NCBI GenBank assembly: GCA_015272325.1
Contig: JACYLU010000035.1
Span: 91,628-155,627, forward strand
DNA length: 64,000 bases
Source of the DNA: Synechococcales cyanobacterium C42_A2020_086
GTDB taxonomy: Bacteria; Cyanobacteriota; Cyanobacteriia; Elainellales; Elainellaceae
Reading direction: 5' to 3'
Shown here: piece after piece, positions 17,797-27,606 of the stretch
Numbering within the stretch: the stretch's first letter is position 1
Layout: every line of letters begins with the position of its first letter
Program-made: the position numbers and the translations under genes
The notes under the pieces: generated by a model
What the model was told of the DNA's origin: nothing
Databases searched by the model: none
What the model saw: the letters and a program-made list of their open reading frames with translations, nothing else

Positions 17797-19848
17797 ATGC
17801 TCTGCTGTCTTAATCCTCAATGCCAGAAACCCCTCAATCCAGACGATGCCAATATTTGTCAGAACTGCGGGGCAGCGCTAACACTATTGCGAGGTCGCTA
17901 TCGGGCAGTGCAACTGCTAGGACAGGGTGGATTTGGCAGAACCTATCTCGCATTGGATGAGGATCGTCTGAACTCGCGCTGCGTCATCAAACAGTTTTCG
18001 CCACAAGTTCAGGGTACGAAATCGTTAGAGAAGGCAGTGCGGCTGTTCAACCAGGAAGCGGTGCGGCTGCACGAGCTAGGAGAGCATGCACAAATTCCAG
18101 CTCTGCTGGCTTACTTCGAGCAAGATGGCTATCTCTACTTGGTTCAGCAATTTATCGAAGGACAAAGCTTGCTGCAAGATATGCGGCAGCAGGGACCCTT
18201 TAATGAGCGGCAAATTCGCGAGGTGCTGGCAGACGTGCTACCCGTCCTGCGCTTTGTGCATCGCCATCAGGTGATCCACCGCGACATTACTCCCACCAAC
18301 ATTTTGCGCCGCCAGTCGGATGATCGGCTGGTGCTGATTGATTTTGGTGTGTCTAAGCGAATTCAGGAAGAAGCGGCTGCCGACGGCGGTACCCGCATTG
18401 GCACCGAAGGCTACGCCCCCATGGAGCAATTTCGGGGTGGCAAGGCCTATCCAGCCAGTGATCTATACAGCCTAGGAGCAACTTGTCTGCATCTGATGAC
18501 GGAAACCCGCCCCGATCATCTCTACGATCCGCTGAATGGGCGCTGGATCTGGCGAGAGTATCTGTGGAAGGAGAAAGGGATGCAGGTGAGCGACCAACTC
18601 GCGCATATCCTAGACCACCTGTTGAAAGATCTGGTGAGTGAGCGCTACCAGTCTACAGACGAAGTCATGCGGGATCTCAACGCTGATTCTTTTCTGCCCT
18701 CCACTCGTCCGGGAGCATCGGTCGTTTCGGGTGCGGCTACTCGCTCTCCGACAGGGCTATCCTCCCATTCACGATCGGCGACGCCGGCTCCAGCTGCTAG
18801 ACCCATGTCTCAGCCGCCCTTGTCTCGACCTTCAGGGTCCCCCGGTGTGTCGGGTCGGCCGGCTACAGTTTCCTCGGGTGGTTCTAGCGGAACCCGTAGC
18901 GGGCAGGTGGCTTCGCAGCCCAGTGGACCCGCTGCCCCGTCTCGCCCGCCGACTGCTCGCTCTCCTCGCTGCTTGCACACGCTCACAGCCCATACCTCAT
19001 GGGTTACCTGTGTCGCTATCAGCGCTACAACCCCAACCTTCGCCAGCAGCAGTTTAGATGACACTGTAAAGATATGGAACCTAAACACCGGCGAGCTGCT
19101 GCTCAATTTGGTTGGGCATACCCGAGGCGTGAATACGATCGCCATCAGTCCTGACAGCCGTACCTTAGTGAGCGGCAGCGACGACTACAGCGTGCGAGTC
19201 TGGAGCTTCCTGAACGGTGCACTGCTGGGTGCTCTGAGCGGGCATAACCGAGACGTCAATGCCGTTGCTATCAGCCCTGATGGCAAACTGCTAGTGAGTG
19301 GCGGTGAAGATCGCACGATTCGTCTCTGGAGTCTGAGCACTGGGGCGCTGCTGAAAACCTTGGCAGAAGTAGCTGGCATGATCAAGACCATTGCCATTAG
19401 CCCCGATGGCAAATTGCTGGCGAGCGGCGGTCTGGATAACAAAATTAAACTCTGGAGTCTGCGTACCGGAGAATACCTGAAGACCCTGGTTGGTCACCTC
19501 AATCCAGTGCACGCCATCCTCTTCAGCCCTGACGGGCAAACCTTGATTACCGGCAGCAAAGACAAGACGATTCGGCTGTGGAACATCCAAACGGGCGAGT
19601 TAGTACGCACCTTCACCGAGCACATCCGAGATGTCAATGCTTTGGCGCTCACGCCCAATGGTCGAGTCTTGATCAGCGGCAGCAGCGACAGCACCATTAA
19701 GCTATGGGATTTGGCTACCGGTCGCGTGTTGGCAACCTGGACGGACCATACCGATACGGTCAACTCCGTCGCCGTTAGCCCAGACGGCAAGCTGCTGGTC
19801 AGCGGCAGTTCCGATAAAACCATACGCATCTGGCAGTTGATGGTCTAA
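17797..19848 (+). CDS. Serine/threonine protein kinase with N-terminal zinc ribbon and C-terminal seven-bladed WD40 propeller
   Basis: The protein has 683 residues. Cys4, Cys9, Cys21 and Cys24 form a probable zinc ribbon. The kinase domain (about 34-300) has the Gly loop GQGGFGRT (42-49), Lys65, catalytic HRD (161-163) and DFG (182-184). The catalytic loop reads HRDITPTN: the usual Lys two residues after the Asp is Thr165. A Ser/Pro-rich linker (about 305-390) leads to seven WD40 repeats (about 395-683) with repeated SPDGKLLVSG and KLWSL-like strands. The propeller probably serves as a substrate or scaffold platform. There is no membrane helix. The gene stands alone. Confidence 0.93.
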   Translation: MLCCLNPQCQKPLNPDDANICQNCGAALTLLRGRYRAVQLLGQGGFGRTYLALDEDRLNSRCVIKQFSPQVQGTKSLEKAVRLFNQEAVRLHELGEHAQIPALLAYFEQDGYLYLVQQFIEGQSLLQDMRQQGPFNERQIREVLADVLPVLRFVHRHQVIHRDITPTNILRRQSDDRLVLIDFGVSKRIQEEAAADGGTRIGTEGYAPMEQFRGGKAYPASDLYSLGATCLHLMTETRPDHLYDPLNGRWIWREYLWKEKGMQVSDQLAHILDHLLKDLVSERYQSTDEVMRDLNADSFLPSTRPGASVVSGAATRSPTGLSSHSRSATPAPAARPMSQPPLSRPSGSPGVSGRPATVSSGGSSGTRSGQVASQPSGPAAPSRPPTARSPRCLHTLTAHTSWVTCVAISATTPTFASSSLDDTVKIWNLNTGELLLNLVGHTRGVNTIAISPDSRTLVSGSDDYSVRVWSFLNGALLGALSGHNRDVNAVAISPDGKLLVSGGEDRTIRLWSLSTGALLKTLAEVAGMIKTIAISPDGKLLASGGLDNKIKLWSLRTGEYLKTLVGHLNPVHAILFSPDGQTLITGSKDKTIRLWNIQTGELVRTFTEHIRDVNALALTPNGRVLISGSSDSTIKLWDLATGRVLATWTDHTDTVNSVAVSPDGKLLVSGSSDKTIRIWQLMV

Positions 19849-19909
19849 AGCATTGTGGGTTAGGTGGATCAACAAGCACCACGGCTGACCCAGTTTCACC
19901 TAGCAAACA

Positions 19910-19938
19910 CCCCCTCCACAGATAGACCGGGAAGGGGG
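19910..19938. terminator. Possible hairpin between convergent kinase and ndhD genes
   Basis: CCCCCT (19910-19915) can pair with AGGGGG (19933-19938). No T-run follows on either strand, so this is a weak candidate only. Its place between two convergent genes is what suggests it. Confidence 0.3.
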
Positions 19939-20012
19939 CGATTAAGTCAGCTATGCTCTCGATGAGCAATGTAGTAGCCGAGTTTCCGAGAATTGGCCAA
20001 TCGAGGGTTGAA

Positions 20013-21632
20013 CTATGGGTTGAACTGTTGTCCAATCCGAGCGAGTTCCTGGGTTTCTGCGCCCAAGACCGGTGCAACCAACGACGGCTGTGGGAGAAGC
20101 AGCGGTTGCTGTGCTAAAAGCGGCAGCACCTGACGCACCTGAGCTGCCACCTCTACAGTTTTCACATCATAGGTCTGAGTCGCCAGCTTTGGATAGACGC
20201 CAATACCAATGATGGGCACTAGCAGGCAGAGGGCAATAAAGGCTTCCCGGGGTTTAACGTCTGTCAAAGTAAATTGCGCCACCAGTTCTGGATTTTCCTT
20301 GCCGTAGAATACCGTACGCAGCATCGACAGCAGGTAGATCGGAGACAAAATCACGCCCACAGCCGCCAGCAGCACGATCACCACCTTGAAAGCGGTGCTG
20401 TAGACATCACTACTTGCAAATCCTAGGAAAACTGCGATTTCGCCCACAAAACCACTCATGCCAGGCAGAGCCAGCGACGCCATTGAACCAGCCGTAAACA
20501 GGGCAAATAGGGTTGGCATCGACTTGCCCATGCCGCCCATTTCGTCCATCGCCAAGGTGTGTGTCCGCTCGTAGGCCACACCCGACAGGAAGAACAAGCT
20601 CGCGGCGATCAACCCGTGAGAGACCATTTGCAGCACTGCTCCACTCAAGCCGATATCAGTGAAAGCGGCAATGCCGATCAGCACAAAGCCCATGTGAGCA
20701 ATCGACGAGTAAGCCAAGCGGCGCTTCAGATTCGTTTGCGCAAACGCGGTGAGGGAGGCATAAACGACACCCACGGCTCCTAATACAGCCAGGACCGGAG
20801 CAAAATAGGCATGGGCATTTGCCAGCATTTCCATGTTGATCCGAATCAGACCGTAACCGGCTAGTTTCAGCAGCACCCCAGCTAAAATCATCGACACAGG
20901 AGCGGGCGCTTCACTGTGGGCATCGGGCAGCCAAGTATGCAGCGGAAAGATCGGCAGCTTGACAGCAAAGGCAATCAAGAATGCTGCATACATTGTCACT
21001 TCAAATGCTAGGGAGTAGTCCTTCAGGGCCAGGGCGTGCATATCGAAGGTGACAGTATCGCCATAGAAAGCCATCGCCAGACCAGCGACCAGAATAAAAA
21101 TGGATGCGGCTGCCGTGTAGAGGATAAATTTAGTCGCGGCATAGAGGCGACGTTGCCCGCCCCAAGTAGCAATGAGCAGGTAAACCGGCACTAGCTCAAG
21201 TTCCCACATCAGGAAGAAGAGCAAAATGTCTTGAGCAACGAACACGCCAATTTGGGCGCTGTACATTACCAGCATCAAGAAGTAGAACAGCCGTGGTTTG
21301 TGCGCAACCTTCCAGGAGGCAAAAATGGCTAGAGTCGTCACAAAGCCAGCCAGCAACACTAGCGGCATCGACAAGCCATCGACAGCCACCGACCAGTTCA
21401 AACCTATCTGGGGAATCCAGGCATAGCTTTCTGCCATCTGATAGCCTGAATTGCTGAGGTCGTAGTGTTGCCAAAAGGCGTAGACCAGCAGGGCAAACTC
21501 AATCAACCCCACACTGAGCGCGTAGGAACGAACAGTCTTGCCGGTTTTATCGGGAAGCAGTGGAATCGGCAGAGCGGCTACCAGCGGCAGCAGAGTCAGA
21601 ACGGTGAGCCAAGGAAATTGCGTACTGATCAT
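20013..21632 (-). CDS. ndhD: NAD(P)H-quinone oxidoreductase subunit 4 (NdhD)
   Basis: The 539-residue integral membrane protein has about 14 helices and the antiporter-like core of NuoM/Ndh[19 protein letters not shown] with the conserved Glu, [19 protein letters not shown] with the functional Lys and His residues, and [16 protein letters not shown]. In thylakoid NDH-1 the subunit takes part in proton pumping during cyclic electron flow and respiration. Cyanobacteria carry several ndhD paralogues (D1/D2 respiratory, D3/D4 for CO2 uptake). The sequence fits the D1/D2 type, but the paralogue was not settled. No ndhF neighbour is present. Confidence 0.92.
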   Translation of the reverse strand: MISTQFPWLTVLTLLPLVAALPIPLLPDKTGKTVRSYALSVGLIEFALLVYAFWQHYDLSNSGYQMAESYAWIPQIGLNWSVAVDGLSMPLVLLAGFVTTLAIFASWKVAHKPRLFYFLMLVMYSAQIGVFVAQDILLFFLMWELELVPVYLLIATWGGQRRLYAATKFILYTAAASIFILVAGLAMAFYGDTVTFDMHALALKDYSLAFEVTMYAAFLIAFAVKLPIFPLHTWLPDAHSEAPAPVSMILAGVLLKLAGYGLIRINMEMLANAHAYFAPVLAVLGAVGVVYASLTAFAQTNLKRRLAYSSIAHMGFVLIGIAAFTDIGLSGAVLQMVSHGLIAASLFFLSGVAYERTHTLAMDEMGGMGKSMPTLFALFTAGSMASLALPGMSGFVGEIAVFLGFASSDVYSTAFKVVIVLLAAVGVILSPIYLLSMLRTVFYGKENPELVAQFTLTDVKPREAFIALCLLVPIIGIGVYPKLATQTYDVKTVEVAAQVRQVLPLLAQQPLLLPQPSLVAPVLGAETQELARIGQQFNP

Positions 21633-22291
21633 GGGAGCTTACCCAAACGGTTGTAGAGATTGCGGGTATTCAGGTTGGTTAAGCCAGAGCCTGGATAACA
21701 ACCTGTGCTCAGTCTGCGAAGAAGCGCACCTAATCAGAGAAGGGAGTCTAGATGCTGGACGCTCTCGTCCTTGGTGACAAGATCGAGTAACGCAAATCAC
21801 GGTTCAACCAGTCAGTTTCGAAGTTTAGGGGCTATGACCCGGCACCTCTCCCCAATTCTTTCTCTCAGCAGACCAAGCAGCTAAGGCAAATGAATACTGA
21901 ACAACAGGATTGATGAGGATTTATACTTATCAGTCCTGATTACCAGCATACCCGATTTGTAAAGTTAAGTTAACTTTTTCGGTCAAGAATCGCTCACTTC
22001 ACCCAGTACATATTGCAACATGATGAAGGGAAGGACTCCTTGCCTTTGCTGAGTCAGGATCATGTCCTGGCAGTTTTGTAAAGAAGCTAAAAAGCAGCTA
22101 TCGCCGTCTTCTTAATATCTCTTTACAATTCCTGCCCCACTCTAGCTCACTTCAGTCCTGATCCGCCACTGCATCATCCAGGCTTCAAAAAATAATTAAT
22201 TTTCCTCTGCTTCACCAAAAATTAACTATAATCACGGCATGTTTCTTTTGCTGACTCTACTGCCCCGAGACAGACTGCTGTTGACCCTACT
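21633..22291. other. Divergent intergenic region between ndhD and a secreted protein gene, about 660 bp
   Basis: No gene was found. The region is AT-rich and holds two inverted-repeat structures: AAGTTAAGTTAACTT near 21961-21977 and the pair at 22076-22128. Both are plausible regulatory elements for ndhD or the downstream gene. Confidence 0.4.
22076..22128. repeat. 9-bp inverted repeat with 35-nt spacer
   Basis: TTGTAAAGA (22076-22084) is the exact reverse complement of TCTTTACAA (22120-22128). The loop contains AAGCTAAAAAGCAGCT, which has its own partial symmetry. It could form a stem in a leader RNA or mark two binding half-sites. Confidence 0.5.
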
Positions 22292-22720
22292 ATGAATCGG
22301 ATTTTGCCTTGGCTGCTCTCGCCTTGTCTGCTGCTGATTGCCCCAGTGACTGTTATGGCTCAGGTGGCACCGACCGAGGCTCCGGGAGCAACGATTGGTA
22401 CAGGCACACTCGCAGCTCCTTCGGCAACGCCCCCGGTCTTTACCGTACCCACCTTTACGGCACCGCAGTTTCCACCTCCAGTACTGACGCCACCTGTCTT
22501 AAACGCTCCCACATTTACAGAACCCATATTTGAGGGTCCACAGAGCGCTGCACCGATTTTTGAATCTTCAGCTTTCGAACCGCAGCTATTTAGTCCTTAT
22601 CAGCCGACACCACCAACGCTGACAGCTCCTAGCTTTATTTTCCCTACCCTTCCTGAGGAAGACGGCACTACTGAAGTTACTGTGCCGGCAGTGGAAGCGC
22701 CTGAGGTATCAGTTCCCTGA
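22292..22720 (+). CDS. Secreted proline-rich repeat protein, unknown function
   Basis: The protein has 142 residues. The N-terminal 24 residues (MNRILPWLLSPCLLLIAPVT followed by VMAQ) form a clear signal peptide with cleavage likely after AQ or nearby. The mature part is built on a Pro-x-Phe/Leu-Thr/Asn-x theme repeating about every five residues (for example PTFTAPQF, PPVLTPPVLNAPTF), then an acidic tail. Such periodic Pro-aromatic chains are usually extended and surface- or wall-exposed. No known domain was recognised. Confidence 0.7.
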   Translation: MNRILPWLLSPCLLLIAPVTVMAQVAPTEAPGATIGTGTLAAPSATPPVFTVPTFTAPQFPPPVLTPPVLNAPTFTEPIFEGPQSAAPIFESSAFEPQLFSPYQPTPPTLTAPSFIFPTLPEEDGTTEVTVPAVEAPEVSVP

Positions 22721-22855
22721 ATCTCAGCAAAACCTCAGCCGCTAATGGCAATCCATCTAGACAATCACCTTCTACGACCTTCTACCGCTTCACCTTATGT
22801 GGCCAACTAGCAGGTCCGAGACGCGAATCTGCCCAAAATATCTACCCAAAGATAT

Positions 22856-23041
22856 CTACCAAAGGGGGTTGCCCCAGCTGTGATCGGGTCCTCTCAAATT
22901 GCGAGCGGTGATGTACCCAGCCACGCCTTCAAAACCGTAGGTGGCAAAGAGCCGCCAATTGCTGTTTACGGTTAGGTAAAATAGGAGCTTTGCTGCCAAT
23001 ACACCGGTTGCGGGGTGCTCTCGGGTTCCCCGAATCAGTTT
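22856..23041 (-). pseudogene. Remnant of a protein-coding gene (61 codons, no start)
   Basis: Between an in-frame TAA just above 23041 and a TAG at 22856-22858, the minus strand encodes a very protein-like stretch with no ATG: it includes VNSNWRLFATYGFEGVAG followed by YITARNLRGPDHSWGNPLW. The regular aromatic/Gly pattern looks like the end of a beta-rich domain. The upstream part is replaced by a duplicated 16-bp sequence. I read this as the 3' end of a decayed gene. The family was not identified. Confidence 0.5.
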
Positions 23042-23073
23042 TTAGAACTTTCAGTTTTTAGAACTTTTAGAAC
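23036..23073. repeat. 16-bp perfect tandem duplication plus partial third copy
   Basis: CAGTTTTTAGAACTTT occurs at 23036-23051 and again at 23052-23067, followed by TAGAAC. It abuts the 5' side of the gene remnant on the minus strand. Confidence 0.8.
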
Positions 23074-23389
23074 AGGGCTGAGGTAAAACGGCTGAATGAT
23101 CAGAAGATGGAGAGGATAAAACATACTCCACGATTGCCCTAGATAAACGCTTTGATAAACACGGTCAAAACGAACAACAAACAAGGTTAGTGCTGCGCTG
23201 CTCAATGAATTCAATCAATGCATTCAATCATGGAGCGGCACAGAGACTTGCAACATACTTGCAGTGGAGTCTGATTAAAACTCAGTTCTTCTCCCAACTA
23301 CGGTTCTGTCTTAAGCTTTTCTTAAATCTGTCTTAGTCTTCAATTAGGCTGCACACCCCTATAACCCGCTGAATGGATGAGGTTGTCCT

Positions 23390-24358
23390 ATGGCTAATGC
23401 TGTCACTCCTGATCGCAATGCTGATATGGCTCTTGCAGATGCGGAACAGAGCGGAACCAATTCCCTAACGTTGGGCGACTATGCCCATACAGTGATCGCG
23501 AAGCAGTACCGCCGTTTAGTGAAGCAAGAACAAGGTGTTTTGAAGGACAAAGACCCAGAATATCTTCATCAAATGCGGGTGGGAACTCGCCGCCTGCGGA
23601 CAGCCCTACAAGTGTTTGGGCGAGCGGTGGACTTGCCTAAAGCAGCCCGAGAAAAAGCCGTGCAGGAGTTAACTCGCACCCTGGGTCATTTGCGTGATCT
23701 CGATGTCCAAATAGCAGCTTTGCAGTCTAATTATCGTCCTCAGCTACCGACCTCTGAACAGAAGCTGCTAGATAAAGCCACTGCTAACCTTAAGAAACAG
23801 CGTCAAAAAGCCTTTGCAGCGGTCGAGGCGGCTTTGACTCAACCTCACTATCAATCGCTGAAAGCGGCCTATGAGCAGTGGTTACAGCAACCCCGCTACA
23901 CGCGCATTGCTCAACTGCCGCTATCGCTGCTTTTGCCCGATCTGCTCAGTCCGCTGCTGTCGGAGTTATTACTACACCCCGCTTGGCTGATTTCAACTGA
24001 GGAGAATACCGGCGAGAATCGGCTCGTGCTACATGAATTGCGCAAGGTCTGCAAAAAGGTGCGTTATCAAACGGAGTTCTTTACCGATCTATACGGCGAA
24101 GAGTTTAGCAACTGGGTCAACGAGCTGAAGCAGCTTCAAGAAGACTTGGGTACGGTTCAGGATACCCATGTGCTGCTAGAAATCTTAGAGCAGCAAGGTT
24201 CCCCTACAGGCAAGCTGCCCGAACTGCATCAGGCGATTGACGCAGAACAGATGCAGGCCATGTCCTATTGGGAAAGCGTGCGCCAGCAATATCTCAGCGC
24301 TGAATTTCGTGCTCGCCTGCACCAGATGATCCTGGCACCCCTAACCAACCAGTTGTAG
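23390..24358 (+). CDS. CHAD-domain protein
   Basis: The protein has 322 residues and consists almost entirely of a CHAD (conserved histidine alpha-helical) domain. Characteristic pieces are YLHQMRVGTRRLRTALQVF near residue 60, LRDLDVQ near 105, LHELRKVCKKVRYQTEFF near 215 and LQEDLGTVQDTHV near 250, all with regularly spaced His, Arg and Lys. CHAD domains bind inorganic polyphosphate through basic surfaces and often attach to polyphosphate granules. There is no CYTH domain, so it is the stand-alone form. Confidence 0.9.
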   Translation: MANAVTPDRNADMALADAEQSGTNSLTLGDYAHTVIAKQYRRLVKQEQGVLKDKDPEYLHQMRVGTRRLRTALQVFGRAVDLPKAAREKAVQELTRTLGHLRDLDVQIAALQSNYRPQLPTSEQKLLDKATANLKKQRQKAFAAVEAALTQPHYQSLKAAYEQWLQQPRYTRIAQLPLSLLLPDLLSPLLSELLLHPAWLISTEENTGENRLVLHELRKVCKKVRYQTEFFTDLYGEEFSNWVNELKQLQEDLGTVQDTHVLLEILEQQGSPTGKLPELHQAIDAEQMQAMSYWESVRQQYLSAEFRARLHQMILAPLTNQL

Positions 24359-25195
<837 letters not shown>

Positions 25196-25229
25196 GCAGT
25201 TCAGCTCTGTCAGGGACCTGGACGTCGAT

Positions 25230-25260
25230 ACAGAAGTGCATGAGCACTTCTGTTTTGTTG
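25230..25260 (+). terminator. Rho-independent terminator of petF
   Basis: A perfect 10-bp stem ACAGAAGTGC (25230-25239), loop ATGA, and GCACTTCTGT (25244-25253) is followed by TTTGTTG. The next gene on the minus strand ends at 25279, so the hairpin may serve both directions. Confidence 0.85.
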
Positions 25261-25278
25261 TATTCAGGTTGGCTGTAT

Positions 25279-27093
25279 TCAGGGTGACTCTGCAGGCGCT
25301 ATTGCAGTTTCGGGCGCAGTCGGTTCTCGCCAGAAAGTGATTGAGGGATTCAACGGCTGTACCTGCGTTCCAGGGTAATAGAAGCTGAGAATGCGACTGT
25401 GCGACCAGTTTAGCTTTCCGAGTTGGTAGGCTCCCGTCTGGCTCATGCCGACTCCATGCCCCAATCCGCCACCAACGAAAGCATAGCCCTTCAACACTCT
25501 AGTTGGAGGGGAGGCTTGGGGGCTAGATTGAGGAGAAGCAGGACTGCCCGAAGGAGTGGCGGGAGCAGCTTGCGCAGGAGCCGTAAGACTAGGGTTCGCT
25601 GGACGAGGTGTTTCGTAGATTGGGTCGATGTAGAACAGCGTGCTATTCGGTGCGTAAAGTGCCCGCAGAATCTCGTCTTTCTCTAGTGTGACTATGCCGC
25701 GATCGGTGGTTACTTCCATGCGCTGCACCCGCCCTGCTGGCGAGCGCTCTAGAATCTGCAGTTCTTTAACCTGAGTGAAATTAGCGAGCGGGTGCTGCTT
25801 GCTTTGCAGGTAGCGCCGCAGATCGGAAGCAATGTCGGTGAGTGGGCTTTCAACCCGCCAGCGGAACATGTCCCACCCAACTTCGTTGAAGCCCTCCTTG
25901 CGGCTAATAAAAGCTCGGAAGTTGGTTTCGTCATCCAGGCTTTGCTGCGACAGGTCCCAGATGTTCTGCACGGAATCCACGACCGCTTGCAGGTAGGGAC
26001 GATCGACCCCATTCCAAACATTGCTAAAGGGAGCGGTAACACCACCCGTAGTGGAGGAATAGAGCGCGTCCACTAACTCGTTTTGATAGGTGAGCACTAA
26101 CCCGCGCGTTGCCGCAATTGCCCGATCCGATTCGGGTGCCGCTCCGTTTAGCCCCCAATACACTTGACACTGGGTATCGGCACAGAGCTGGTAGTTGTCG
26201 ATGGCAAAGCGGCGCAAATTGCGGAGTGCATAGGTACGAGCTAGAATGGCTTGCGCTTCAATGGTGGTGGGCGGAGCACCGAGTCCAATTTCGTGAGGTA
26301 CCACGCCCCGCAGATAGGTTTCGATGGGCACCTGATTTACAAGCGTATAGGTGCCGTAGGCATTAGGCTGTAGCTTGAGGCTGCCTCCATAAAGGCGAGT
26401 CCCGTGGTCTTCACGGTTGAGCGTCACCTCAATTCGATCATTGGCAGTATCAAACTCGACCTCATCGTCTTGGTAGCGAGCACCGTCGACGACAATTGTG
26501 GCCTGCGGTTCTTGCTGCTGCACCTGAGAGTCGATGAACGCCGTCCGGGCACCGTGGGCTTGTAGGTTTTGCATCAGTAGACGACGCAATAGAGGCGTGC
26601 GATAGGTGTCGCGCTTAGCCCAGACCTGCCACTGCCGCGGCTGAGCTAGCTCTACCTCGACCCCCTTGGATCGCCACTGCAAAGCGCTATCTTCGGCGCT
26701 TTCAAAGCTGCGATGGGTACTCAACACCACCCGCTCAGTAACCCTAGGTTCTGGCAGCGGCTGCATCTCGATATCAATCTTGACGTCGCCATTGGTGGTT
26801 AGCCTCTGGACTTGATCCCCGGTCTGGAGCTTCACGGTCAGGCTATCCCCAGCTAAAGGTTTCAGGGTTATTTCTTCCTCAGGATTGGAGCCGAACCGCT
26901 GCACCACTCCCACATCCAAAATCGGATTCATCGGGGCTTCCTGAGCCGAAGCCGATCGCACCATAGCCGCGCTAGCCGCCATGCCGACTAAACAAGCGGT
27001 CATCACTCGGGTACTCAGGATTCCTAGAAGCCCCTCGGGTCGGGCAACAGATGAGCGACAAGTTGAAGGGGCAAAGGGCGTTGGTCTCCTCAC
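25279..27093 (-). CDS. SpoIID/LytB-domain secreted protein
   Basis: The protein has 604 residues. The N-terminal 50 residues end in AAMVRSASAQEAP and look like a signal peptide. The SpoIID domain (about 215-560) has YLRGVVPHEIG, EAQAILARTYALRN, STTGGVTAPFSNVW and a GGGLGHGVGMSQTGAY motif with the catalytic-type Glu and His region. Spore-forming bacteria use SpoIID to cleave peptidoglycan glycan strands; cyanobacterial homologues probably act on septal or wall peptidoglycan. A Pro/Ser/Ala-rich insert (about 495-530) separates the last motif. Confidence 0.88.
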   Translation of the reverse strand: MRRPTPFAPSTCRSSVARPEGLLGILSTRVMTACLVGMAASAAMVRSASAQEAPMNPILDVGVVQRFGSNPEEEITLKPLAGDSLTVKLQTGDQVQRLTTNGDVKIDIEMQPLPEPRVTERVVLSTHRSFESAEDSALQWRSKGVEVELAQPRQWQVWAKRDTYRTPLLRRLLMQNLQAHGARTAFIDSQVQQQEPQATIVVDGARYQDDEVEFDTANDRIEVTLNREDHGTRLYGGSLKLQPNAYGTYTLVNQVPIETYLRGVVPHEIGLGAPPTTIEAQAILARTYALRNLRRFAIDNYQLCADTQCQVYWGLNGAAPESDRAIAATRGLVLTYQNELVDALYSSTTGGVTAPFSNVWNGVDRPYLQAVVDSVQNIWDLSQQSLDDETNFRAFISRKEGFNEVGWDMFRWRVESPLTDIASDLRRYLQSKQHPLANFTQVKELQILERSPAGRVQRMEVTTDRGIVTLEKDEILRALYAPNSTLFYIDPIYETPRPANPSLTAPAQAAPATPSGSPASPQSSPQASPPTRVLKGYAFVGGGLGHGVGMSQTGAYQLGKLNWSHSRILSFYYPGTQVQPLNPSITFWREPTAPETAIAPAESP

Positions 27094-27606
27094 GAACCTG
27101 ATTTCCTCCAGCTACAGAACGAACAACAAACCCGAATCTACGGTAGCTCTTGATCAGCCATGCTAACTCTGAATTCGCGAATTGTTACAAGACCTTTGCA
27201 TAGTTATACCGCAACTGGATTGGCTCTGACTGGGCTGAGAAAAGAGTTGAGAAATCTAAAGGGCAGGGTTAGGCAGCAGGGTTGGTAGATCTTCATCTAG
27301 AATCGCACTATCGGCCCTGACAATGAGACCACAGTCTCTAGACGCTGATTTTTGATCGAGGTTTTCAAGGAACAGATTTAGCCAAGGCTCTAAAGTAACG
27401 TTCTGAACGTAAAGTCGCGCTTGAACTATGACGCAACACTCTTCATCAGGATCAGGCACCTGCAAGACGTTTTATCGCGGGCATTGCAGCGCAACTGGAG
27501 ATAGTTCGGTTGAACTCTGAAATGGGGCGCGGTTCCCAATCCGGTGCTCGTTTGATTTAACTCGTTTGGTTTAAACCGTTATTCAGCAGTTTACAGAGGC
27601 TTTTTT
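27094..27606. other. Intergenic region before the aldehyde dehydrogenase, about 510 bp
   Basis: Apart from a doubtful 69-codon minus-strand ORF (27256-27465), nothing was identified. Confidence 0.35.
27256..27465 (-). CDS. Doubtful small ORF, 69 aa
   Basis: The frame starts with ATG and ends with TAG. The product (beginning MQVPDPDEECCVIVQARLYV) is mixed hydrophobic/acidic and not low-complexity, but no family was recognised and no clear ribosome-binding site is seen. It may be a chance ORF. Confidence 0.25.
   Translation of the reverse strand: MQVPDPDEECCVIVQARLYVQNVTLEPWLNLFLENLDQKSASRDCGLIVRADSAILDEDLPTLLPNPAL

Larger units (their letters stand above)
22721..23389. other. Intergenic region with gene remnant and tandem repeat, about 670 bp
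   Basis: Outside the remnant on the minus strand (22856-23041) and the 16-bp tandem repeat (23036-23073) nothing coding is evident. The stretch before 23390 should carry the CHAD gene promoter. Confidence 0.4.
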
